A stretch of DNA of 7,031 bases from Aquificaceae bacterium (GTDB lineage: Bacteria; Aquificota; Aquificia; Aquificales; Aquificaceae): NCBI GenBank assembly GCA_015490105.1, contig WFYK01000069.1, positions 1 to 7,031 of the forward strand, in the 5' to 3' direction. Position numbers and translations under genes: made by a program. Shown here piece after piece: positions 1-5,912 of the stretch (position 1 is its first letter; every line of letters starts with the position of its first letter). Below the pieces are notes generated by a model. The model did not search any database and was not told the origin of the DNA. It saw only the letters and a list, made by a program, of their open reading frames with translations.

Positions 1-1
1 A

Positions 2-460
2 AGGGAAACTGAGATCTTTAAGAGAACAGGAGTTCCCATGTGCATTTTGCTTATAGACATAGATCACTTCAAAAAGATCAACGACACATACGGACACAGC
101 GCAGGGGACAAGGTTCTTAAGGCTGTTTCTCAAGTCTTAGCAAAGGACCTCAGGGTAAGTGATGCGGTGGGAAGGTGGGGCGGTGAAGAATTCCTGGTTA
201 TACTTCCCGGAACAAATATAAAAGACGGACTCACAGTTGCCCAAAGACTGAGATCCAACGTGGAGAAGGAAGTTAAAAAGATCACTGGGTTTCCCGTCAC
301 TGTATCCATAGGCGTGGCTTGTCTTGAAGAGGGAGACGATCCAAAAGGACTTCTGGACAAGGCAGACAAAGCCCTATACCTGGCAAAATCGAAAGGCAGG
401 AACAGGGTAGAGGTCTTTAAAAGTCAAAGTCCAGATCCTCATCGTCGGGCTCAACGTTAA
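2..460 (+). CDS. GGDEF-domain diguanylate cyclase, C-terminal part (5' end outside window)
   Basis: This is the catalytic domain that makes the second messenger cyclic di-GMP from two GTP. The reading frame is open from base 2, and the residues before the internal ATG at 38 already fit the start of a GGDEF domain, so the gene continues upstream and ATG 38 is probably not the true start. The metal- and nucleotide-binding segment around LLIDIDHFKKINDTYGH (bases 47-97) is canonical. The signature loop is GGEEF (179-193), the active form. Five residues before it, RVSD (152-163) matches the RxxD inhibitory I-site, so product feedback inhibition is expected. The domain ends normally near SKGRNRVEVF (about 418). 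The last 13 residues (KSQSPDPHRRAQR) lie entirely in the antisense overlap with the next gene. The upstream sensor domain cannot be seen, so the input signal is unknown. Confidence 0.93.
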   Translation, partial: RETEIFKRTGVPMCILLIDIDHFKKINDTYGHSAGDKVLKAVSQVLAKDLRVSDAVGRWGGEEFLVILPGTNIKDGLTVAQRLRSNVEKEVKKITGFPVTVSIGVACLEEGDDPKGLLDKADKALYLAKSKGRNRVEVFKSQSPDPHRRAQR

Positions 461-752
461 AGTTGGTGGGAACACCCCTGAGACTCAAGGCGGTTCGCTT
501 TAGATCTTCCAAGTAACGGACTATTTCATCATACATTCCCATCATGGCTTTTACCCTCGCGTATTCTTCCCCGGTCAGCTTGCGGGTTTTAGCGATCTTT
601 TTGAGAGCTATCTTAGTCAAGGTAGCCTTTCCGTATTTTTCCTGCCATTCTTCCCAAAACTCCGCTGTGTTGATGGGCTTTTTAACGAGGAAATACTCTA
701 TCTGGGAGACCTCTTGGAGGAGTTCGATCTCGATAGAGTTGGTGTTTTTCAT
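417..752 (-). CDS. Small hypothetical protein with acidic C-terminal tail
   Basis: I do not recognise this 111-residue protein. It has no membrane segment or signal peptide and looks cytoplasmic and mainly helical. The middle (about residues 28-90) is rich in Lys, Arg, Glu and Ala. The C-terminus changes to an acidic tail, EPDDEDLDFDF, ending in Phe. It is the last gene of the minus-strand operon, 24 nt after the BASS transporter stop, and its 3' end overlaps the convergent GGDEF gene by 44 bp. The gene is supported by a near-perfect Shine-Dalgarno (AAGGAGGTGAT, 756-766) seven bases before the ATG (from AGGAGG) and by the in-line operon position. The basic body with an acidic tail could suit a nucleic-acid- or protein-binding accessory role, but that is only inference. 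Confidence 0.8.
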   Translation of the reverse strand: MKNTNSIEIELLQEVSQIEYFLVKKPINTAEFWEEWQEKYGKATLTKIALKKIAKTRKLTGEEYARVKAMMGMYDEIVRYLEDLKRTALSLRGVPTNFNVEPDDEDLDFDF

Positions 753-755
753 CTT

Positions 756-766
756 ATCACCTCCTT
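756..766 (-). promoter_or_regulatory. Strong Shine-Dalgarno for the small hypothetical protein
   Basis: Read on the minus strand the site is AAGGAGGTGAT, an 11-base match to the complement of the usual bacterial 16S rRNA 3' end. From AGGAGG to the ATG at 752-750 the spacing is seven bases. It is the strongest ribosome binding site in the window. It lies in the only gap inside the minus-strand operon (753-776), so this gene is probably translated independently of its upstream neighbour. Confidence 0.85.
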
Positions 767-776
767 CTATTAAATC

Positions 777-1691
777 TTAAGCCTCCCTCCGACCTTTGGC
801 TGTGGAAAAGAACCCGGCCAAGATAAGTCCTGTAAGATTTTGAACTACGCTAAAGATGGCGGACGGCAAAGCACTCACAGGACTGAAAAATTTAAGGGCA
901 AGCACGGTAGAGAGTCCGGAGTTTTGAAGACCCACTTCTATGGAAAGGGCCCTTATCTCTTTCTCGGACAGGCCGACTACCTTTCCGAAGGCAAAACCGA
1001 AAAGATAACCGAGAAGGTTGTGAATGATCACCACAGCGAGAAGGGAAAAACCAACACCCTTTAGATCTTCTTTGCTTAGGGCAAAAATGATAGCTATTAT
1101 CAGAGCTATAAAAATGACCGCAAGCAAGGACAAGAGATCCTCTACCTTACGCGTGTCTATTTTGAGTAGGTTTTTGATAATCATGCCCACAATTACCGGG
1201 AGGACCACAATCTTTAAGGTAAAGAGTGCCATATTCCAGAAGGGAACCTCTACCATCCTACCTACTAGGAGATAGGTCCAGAGGGGTGTAAGAAGTGGGG
1301 AGACCAAGGTAGAAAAGCTCGTCATTGAAACCGAATAGGCAACATCACCCTTCGCTAAGAAGGTTATCAGATTAGAAGCGGTTCCACCCGGCGCTGATCC
1401 TACAAGGACCGTCCCTACAGTTAAGGGTGTGCTCAGAGAAAAGACGGCTCCGAGTATGTAGCCCGTTACGGGCATGATGGAAAACTGAAGAAAAGATCCG
1501 TATAGGATCTTGTATGGCTTTTTGAATACCCTTAAGAAATCATCCCACGAGAGGGTAAGACCCATGGCTGTCATGATCAGTGCAAGAAGGGGAACTATCA
1601 GGTCCTTGAGAGGTGCGAAAAAATCAGGAAACGCAAGTCCTAAGAAGGAAATAAGAAGAAGCAGTAGCAGGTGAAGAAAAAGGCGCTTCAT
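777..1691 (-). CDS. Bile acid:sodium symporter (BASS/SBF) family transporter
   Basis: This 304-residue inner-membrane protein is predicted to have about ten membrane segments and to import an organic anion with Na+. Family signatures are GSAPGGTASN (residues 98-107) and EVGLQNSGLS (252-261). Compared from memory with the Neisseria ASBT structure, with a constant offset of eight, all the Na+ ligand side chains appear present: Q69, S106, N107, S120, T124, E252 and Q256. It should therefore be a working Na+-coupled carrier. A very hydrophobic N-terminus with a run of Leu forms the first segment. The ATG overlaps the MATE stop by four bases (ATGA), with AAGGA just upstream, so the two transporters are probably translationally coupled. 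The substrate cannot be read from sequence; bacterial relatives carry varied organic acids rather than bile acids. Confidence 0.92.
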   Translation of the reverse strand: MKRLFLHLLLLLLISFLGLAFPDFFAPLKDLIVPLLALIMTAMGLTLSWDDFLRVFKKPYKILYGSFLQFSIMPVTGYILGAVFSLSTPLTVGTVLVGSAPGGTASNLITFLAKGDVAYSVSMTSFSTLVSPLLTPLWTYLLVGRMVEVPFWNMALFTLKIVVLPVIVGMIIKNLLKIDTRKVEDLLSLLAVIFIALIIAIIFALSKEDLKGVGFSLLAVVIIHNLLGYLFGFAFGKVVGLSEKEIRALSIEVGLQNSGLSTVLALKFFSPVSALPSAIFSVVQNLTGLILAGFFSTAKGRREA

Positions 1692-3013
1692 AGATTCCTT
1701 ACATGATATCTAAATACTCCGTAGAAGATCAAAGCCCTGAGGAACATCTCCACGGTCATGAAGGTCCAAGGAACGAGGGGTGTGGACCAAAAGGCTAAAA
1801 ACAGATAGGAGGGGATTATCCTGAAAATCCAGAAAGAAAGGATGTTTACGATCATCGTGCTGAAGGTTTTCCCCATACCTTTTAACGCTCCTGAAAATAT
1901 AACCGCGTAAGCCATAGGAACTTGGGATATGCCCACGATAATGAGATAGTAGACCGCCCATTTTATGACTTCTTGATCCCTCGAAAAAGGAAGAACGAGG
2001 TATTGAGGAAAGGCTATTAGGATCAATCCCCCTATACCCATGAGGAAAGCGGTAACGTGAGCGGTAAGGTAAGTTCCCTTAATCAATCCTTGCCAGTTCC
2101 GGGCTCCGTAGTTTTGTCCTGCAATAACGGTAGAAGCCACCATAAAGCCAAAACCTATCATGAAGGATATACTCTCCACCCTGAGACCTATCTGGTGCGC
2201 TGCGAGAACTTCATCGCCAAAGCGGGCGGAAAAACCTAAAAATACGTTGAAAGACAAACTCGTTATGCTTCTTTCAACAGCGGAAGGAAGTCCTACGCGA
2301 ACGACCTCGTAGAATGTCCCCGGATCGATCGAAGGTCTTAGCTTAAAAGGTTTTCCCTTGAAGATCATGAGTAAGGTATACGTCACAAGGGCGAAACTCT
2401 CCGAAAGGACTATCCCCCAACCCGCACCCTCTACCCCCAAACTTGGAAGGCCGAACTTTCCATAAATCAGAGTATAGGAAGTTCCTATGTTTATAATGTT
2501 CATAGCTATAGCTACTTTCATGGGTGTTTTCGTATCTCCCGCACCGCTGTAAGCGGAATAGAAGGTATTCGTCAGAAAGCCGACCGTTATGAAGGTAAAG
2601 ATCGGATCGAGGTAATCCTTCGATACGCTGATTACCTCCCTTGAAGCACCCAATAGGCTCATTATCGCTATGGAAAAATCCACACCCCAAAAGGTAAGCG
2701 GTAGTGCAATTAGGAGCGAAAGGATCATTCCCGCAACGAATACTGGAGAGGGATCTTTCCCCGCACCTACTCTTTGGGCTACAAGCACGTTGGTTCCCGT
2801 ATAGGAGACCGCCATGAGGGAGTAGATGAACCAAAGAACACTCAGGCTAAAGCCCACACCAGCGACCGCGGATGCGGAAAGACCCGAAACGAGGATCAGG
2901 GAAACAGAGTTTTCCGCTGTGTATAGGAGGTTCACCAAGATTACCGGGTAAGCGAGACGAAAGATCTTCTTCAGGTTTTCTTTCAGGGGTGCGGAGGGGT
3001 CTATTAGGATCAT
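1688..3013 (-). CDS. MATE family multidrug/cation efflux transporter (NorM/DinF-like)
   Basis: This 441-residue inner-membrane antiporter has the usual MATE length and about twelve membrane segments in two homologous halves. Typical signatures are VAQRVGAGK (residues 78-86), GAGDTKTPM (157-165), GVEGAGWG (193-200), and in the second half GQNYGARN (299-306) and GALKGMGKT (375-383). The family exports cationic or planar organic compounds in exchange for H+ or Na+; coupling ion and substrate cannot be decided here. The ATG follows directly on the TGA of the CobW-like gene (3016-3014) with no gap. There is no well-spaced Shine-Dalgarno (only AGGT about 15 bases upstream), so translation probably depends on ribosomes ending the previous gene. 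Its stop overlaps the start of the BASS gene. Confidence 0.93.
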   Translation of the reverse strand: MILIDPSAPLKENLKKIFRLAYPVILVNLLYTAENSVSLILVSGLSASAVAGVGFSLSVLWFIYSLMAVSYTGTNVLVAQRVGAGKDPSPVFVAGMILSLLIALPLTFWGVDFSIAIMSLLGASREVISVSKDYLDPIFTFITVGFLTNTFYSAYSGAGDTKTPMKVAIAMNIINIGTSYTLIYGKFGLPSLGVEGAGWGIVLSESFALVTYTLLMIFKGKPFKLRPSIDPGTFYEVVRVGLPSAVERSITSLSFNVFLGFSARFGDEVLAAHQIGLRVESISFMIGFGFMVASTVIAGQNYGARNWQGLIKGTYLTAHVTAFLMGIGGLILIAFPQYLVLPFSRDQEVIKWAVYYLIIVGISQVPMAYAVIFSGALKGMGKTFSTMIVNILSFWIFRIIPSYLFLAFWSTPLVPWTFMTVEMFLRALIFYGVFRYHVRNL

Positions 3014-3907
3014 TCAGTTTTCGATTTTACCTATGAGAACCAAAAAGGACTCTCCCTCGTAGCCTTGAGCGGGCATTCCTATATCTATATCCCCGAAAAC
3101 ATAGTGAACGAAAACAGGATAAGGATATTCCTTTATCTTAACTATGCCCTTTGCTCTGTAGACACTATCGGGCAGAGACTTTAAAAAACTTTCCAACTCT
3201 TCGTAGGGGACTTCTTTGCCAAAGCTTACAACACGCTGATCCATGTGGTCGTGCGAGTGAAGATGGATATTTTCCTTTACCTGTATAGGATCTCCCACAC
3301 CTTCGAAAACTTCAGCTGGGATCTTCCCTCTGACAGCACGGTAGATTTTGTAGATGTTTTTCTTCTCCTCTTTCACAAACAGGTTCTCGAGTTTGTAATT
3401 TTCCTTTATCTCTTTTATTTTCCTTTCAACTTCGAGAGCTTGATCTTCGTTGACTAAATCGAGCTTGTTGAGGACTATGATGTTTGAAGAGGCTATTTGG
3501 TATTTGGCTGTATCTTCCTTCTCATATTTGGGAAAGTTTTTTGTGTCTATAACGCAAATTACCCCTTCTACCGCGGTGCCCACCGTTTTTAGGCTGAAGA
3601 TTATAGGGAAAGGTTCCGATGTTCCGGAGGTTTCCACGACTATAACTTCCGGGTTGTAATCTTGCATAAGCCTCAGAACCGCACTTTCAAACTCTTGTGA
3701 GAGCTTACAGCATATGCACCCTTCCTCTATTTCAATAACCTCCGAGTAAGCGTTTTTCAAAATCTTTCCATCCAGACCGACTTCGCCGAACTCGTTTACC
3801 ACAAGAGCGACCCTTTTATCTTTCAAGTGCTCTTTCAAAGAATTCAAAATAAGTGTGGTCTTTCCGCTTCCCAAGTATCCAGTAACAACGTAGGAAGATA
3901 TCAACAC
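3014..3907 (-). CDS. COG0523/CobW-type GTPase, putative metallochaperone
   Basis: This 297-residue cytoplasmic G3E-family GTPase belongs to the CobW/YjiA/ZNG group, which uses GTP to deliver metals such as Zn, Co or Ni to client proteins. Visible motifs are the Walker A loop GYLGSGKT (residues 10-17), the metal-binding CxCC motif C64-I-C66-C67 (bases 3707-3718), a Walker B-type VETSG (91-95), and NKLD guanine specificity (147-150). A His-rich linker HLHSHDH (215-221; bases 3245-3265) precedes a CobW C-terminal domain (about 224-295). The start is taken as GTG at 3907-3905, overlapping the tRNA nucleotidyltransferase stop by seven bases. A TTG one codon later is a real alternative because it is better spaced from the Shine-Dalgarno. 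Metal and client are unknown; no metal regulator or cobalamin gene is nearby. Confidence 0.92.
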   Translation of the reverse strand: MLISSYVVTGYLGSGKTTLILNSLKEHLKDKRVALVVNEFGEVGLDGKILKNAYSEVIEIEEGCICCKLSQEFESAVLRLMQDYNPEVIVVETSGTSEPFPIIFSLKTVGTAVEGVICVIDTKNFPKYEKEDTAKYQIASSNIIVLNKLDLVNEDQALEVERKIKEIKENYKLENLFVKEEKKNIYKIYRAVRGKIPAEVFEGVGDPIQVKENIHLHSHDHMDQRVVSFGKEVPYEELESFLKSLPDSVYRAKGIVKIKEYPYPVFVHYVFGDIDIGMPAQGYEGESFLVLIGKIEN

Positions 3908-5421
3908 CTACCCTCCTTAAAGAATTTCTTTACGAACTCCACCGCCTCCTCCTTGGTTTTTACCTTACCTTCTATCTGTGCCTCCTCGAGGGCTTTCTTT
4001 ATTTCACCTATAGTTTTTCCGGGACCTATCCCTAATACTTCCATGATCTCGTAACCGTTGAGCAAAGGCTTTACCTCAACCTTTTGGGCGTTTTCCTCCC
4101 TGAAGCGCCTTAAGTCTTCCACAGTTTTCAAAAGCATCTCTATTTCCTCTTTAGTATCCCCCGAGGCGATCGCATCCGCTAAAGCGAGCAGGAACAGGTG
4201 AGGTGTTAATTCACCGCACTCCCTCCAAAAGTTTACCCTTCCTTTGTCTTTGAGCTGTCCCCTTTCAAGAGCTTCCCTAAGGTAGAAGGGTCTCAGATGG
4301 TATCTAACGAGTCCGCTAACAAACTTTGTCGCTTCCTCACCCCATCTGAGGCGCTTCCCCACCTCCTCTACGATCTTCTGGCCCACCTTGTCGTGATTGT
4401 AGAAGGTTACTTTACCTTCCCTTATTTGGAAGGTTTCCGGCTTTCCTATGTCGTGGAATAGAGCACCCCACTTGAGGAGTTCTATATCGGAAAACTCTCC
4501 CAAGAAGGTTTTGGCACCGAGTTCTTTGACAAGATCTTTTACTTCTTCACTGTAGACTTTGCCTGAAAGGATGTCTTCGAGTGCGGATAGAGTTTGAAAG
4601 GTGTGTTCGTCGAGGGGATATATGTGATGCTCTCCTTGATCTTTTATCTCTTTTAGTCTTTCCATTTCAGGTATTATTTGGCCCAAGATACCCTCGCGGT
4701 AAAGTTTCCTAATAACTTCGGAAGACCTCTTTGCCCGCATAATCTTAAAGAGTTCTTGGGTTATCCTCTCCGGAGGGGCTTTCTTTATGATCTTTGTATT
4801 TTTACGGGAAAAGTCCAAAAAGTCTTCACTTAGCTGAAGATCCTTTTCTAAAGCTATCCGAAAACCCCTTAAGATCCTTACAGGATCCTTCTTCAGGTTC
4901 TCCAAAGAAACGGGCCTCAATACGCCCTCTTCCAAGTCCCTTATACCGCCGGTAGGGTCAAAGATTATCGTCTGCTTTGCTCCGACACTCAGAACATCGT
5001 CGAGACTCACAGCCATAGCGTTAGCGGTAAAGTCTCTGTCTCTGAGGTCGTCTTCGAGTGCCTTTTCTAAATCTTTTCCCTTTATCTGTGCAAAATCAAA
5101 GCGATACCTGTATGGAGGTAGGTTCAAAACGACTGTTGCGATAACGGGCCTCTTTATTAGAAACCCCTTCTTCTCAAAGACGAAGAATTCACCCCCTATC
5201 CTTTCCGCAAAGGCTTTTGCTACCTTTACCGGATCCGCGGTTACGAGGAGATCCACGTCCACGTTGTAACCTATCGGTTCTCCTAAGATGCGATCCCTTA
5301 CCCAGCCTCCTACAATAAAGCAGTAGTCTTCTCTGGGCAGAACCTTTGCAATGTCATCAAAGTAAGAGAGGTAAAAGTTTAAGCCGTGGAGTGTGTGCTT
5401 CCCAGACTGAACTATCTCCAT
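3901..5421 (-). CDS. cca: tRNA nucleotidyltransferase (CCA- or CC-adding type) with HD domain
   Basis: This 506-residue class II polymerase-beta-type enzyme builds or repairs the 3' CCA end of tRNA. Visible are the GGWVRD motif (residues 38-43), catalytic DVD (55-57) with a third carboxylate at D109, motif B RDFTANAMA (129-137), and the ribose/base-recognition region KDPVRILRGFR (178-188). A C-terminal HD domain keeps its metal ligands: H273, H323-D324 and D416. In Aquifex aeolicus the job is split between CC-adding and A-adding enzymes; the HD domain and length resemble the CC-adding enzyme, but sequence alone does not exclude full CCA addition or poly(A) polymerase activity. K178 stands where family members usually have Glu (EDxxR). 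The ATG at 5421 is the first possible start, since an in-frame TAA lies two codons upstream. It heads the minus-strand operon and is divergent from rimP by 17 bp. Confidence 0.9.
   Translation of the reverse strand: MEIVQSGKHTLHGLNFYLSYFDDIAKVLPREDYCFIVGGWVRDRILGEPIGYNVDVDLLVTADPVKVAKAFAERIGGEFFVFEKKGFLIKRPVIATVVLNLPPYRYRFDFAQIKGKDLEKALEDDLRDRDFTANAMAVSLDDVLSVGAKQTIIFDPTGGIRDLEEGVLRPVSLENLKKDPVRILRGFRIALEKDLQLSEDFLDFSRKNTKIIKKAPPERITQELFKIMRAKRSSEVIRKLYREGILGQIIPEMERLKEIKDQGEHHIYPLDEHTFQTLSALEDILSGKVYSEEVKDLVKELGAKTFLGEFSDIELLKWGALFHDIGKPETFQIREGKVTFYNHDKVGQKIVEEVGKRLRWGEEATKFVSGLVRYHLRPFYLREALERGQLKDKGRVNFWRECGELTPHLFLLALADAIASGDTKEEIEMLLKTVEDLRRFREENAQKVEVKPLLNGYEIMEVLGIGPGKTIGEIKKALEEAQIEGKVKTKEEAVEFVKKFFKEGRC
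3912..3918 (-). promoter_or_regulatory. Shine-Dalgarno bearing on the CobW-like gene start
   Basis: On the minus strand this reads AAGGAGG and lies inside the end of the tRNA nucleotidyltransferase gene. It is four bases from the GTG at 3907 and seven from the in-frame TTG at 3904. Seven is the more usual spacing, so the TTG may be the main start. The protein would differ by one residue only. Confidence 0.65.
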
Positions 5422-5441
5422 ACCTTAAAATTTAAGGTATG
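5419..5441. repeat. Perfect palindrome spanning both divergent start codons (candidate operator)
   Basis: The left arm CATACCTTAAA (5419-5429) is followed by one central A (5430), then TTTAAGGTATG (5431-5441), its exact reverse complement. The arms include the start codons of the tRNA nucleotidyltransferase (CAT, 5419-5421) and rimP (ATG, 5439-5441). Both genes thus begin with the same TAAGGTATG context, and an in-frame TAA sits just upstream on each side. The symmetry could be a binding site for a dimeric regulator, or an AT-rich divergent promoter core. It lies between divergent starts and has no T-run, so it does not look like a terminator. Confidence 0.75.
5426..5431 (+). promoter_or_regulatory. 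Candidate -10 element for rimP-nusA, implying a leaderless mRNA
   Basis: TAAAAT matches five of six bases of the TATAAT consensus. It is followed by seven bases (TTAAGGT) and then the rimP ATG, so transcription would begin at or next to the A of the start codon. A -35 element is weak: CAGACT at 5403-5408 gives three of six matches with a 17-base spacer. On the other strand TAAATT (5434-5429) occupies the symmetric position for the tRNA nucleotidyltransferase. This is pattern reading only; the real promoters could instead lie inside the opposing coding regions. Confidence 0.3.
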
Positions 5442-5912
5442 AACGTGGACAGAGAGGAGATTTCCAAAAAGGCTAAGGAGATCGTAAAACCCATAGTAGA
5501 GGGGATGGGCTACAGGCTCTTTGATGTGGAATTCAAGCCGGAACGCGGGTGGGTTTTGAGGGTGATAATCGACAAAATAGGAGGAGTAACTATAAAGGAC
5601 TGTGAAGAGGTAAGTAAGCGTATAAGTGCTCTCTTGGACGTGGAGGATATTATTCCTTTTTCTTACATGCTTGAGGTCAGCTCCCCGGGTCTCACGAGGG
5701 AGCTTGAAAAACCAGAACACTACGAGTTTTTCCTCGGAAGGCTCGTGAAGGTGGTTTTGAGGGAACCCGTAGGTGGCAGAAGAGAAGCTCTCGGATATAT
5801 TGAAAAGGTTAAGGAAGGTATAATAACCCTGCGGGAAAGGGAAGGAGGTGAAATTCTCCACATACCCTTCTCCGCAATAGCGAGGGGCAGGCTGGAGCCG
5901 GAATCATGGTAA
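5439..5912 (+). CDS. rimP: Ribosome maturation factor RimP
   Basis: This 157-residue cytoplasmic protein, close to the usual length of about 150, assists late assembly of the 30S ribosomal subunit. The N-terminal alpha/beta domain (about residues 5-88) contains the family motif YMLEVSSPGLTREL (76-89), followed by the SH3-like C-terminal domain (about 90-153). The position directly before nusA is the classic rimP-nusA arrangement. ATG 5439 is the first possible start, because an in-frame TAA lies two codons upstream. The only Shine-Dalgarno-like bases, AAGG, are a single base from the ATG, which is too close for normal use. The stop overlaps the nusA ATG by seven bases. Confidence 0.95.
   Translation: MNVDREEISKKAKEIVKPIVEGMGYRLFDVEFKPERGWVLRVIIDKIGGVTIKDCEEVSKRISALLDVEDIIPFSYMLEVSSPGLTRELEKPEHYEFFLGRLVKVVLREPVGGRREALGYIEKVKEGIITLREREGGEILHIPFSAIARGRLEPESW

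Noticed and set aside
465..476. GGTG-GGAA-CACC hairpin as a terminator for the GGDEF gene
   Set aside because: The stem is only four base pairs, has no following T-run, and lies inside the coding region of the convergent small protein.
2343..2834. 163-codon open frame on the minus strand inside the MATE gene
   Set aside because: It is a shifted-frame shadow of the clearly conserved MATE coding sequence, and its translation has no membrane pattern or family signature.
4873..4887. Inverted repeat GATCCT-TAC-AGGATC in the tRNA nucleotidyltransferase gene
   Set aside because: The arms are only 6 bp and fall on the conserved motif D codons; no T-run follows, so chance from coding constraint is the simplest explanation.
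5419..5441. The palindrome as a bidirectional intrinsic terminator
   Set aside because: It lies between divergent start codons, the stem is AT-rich, and no gene ends there.
5412..5861. 149-codon open frame on the minus strand opposite rimP
   Set aside because: It is antisense to rimP, which has full family motifs; the translation is low-complexity in Phe, Ser, Tyr and Leu and has no recognisable domain.
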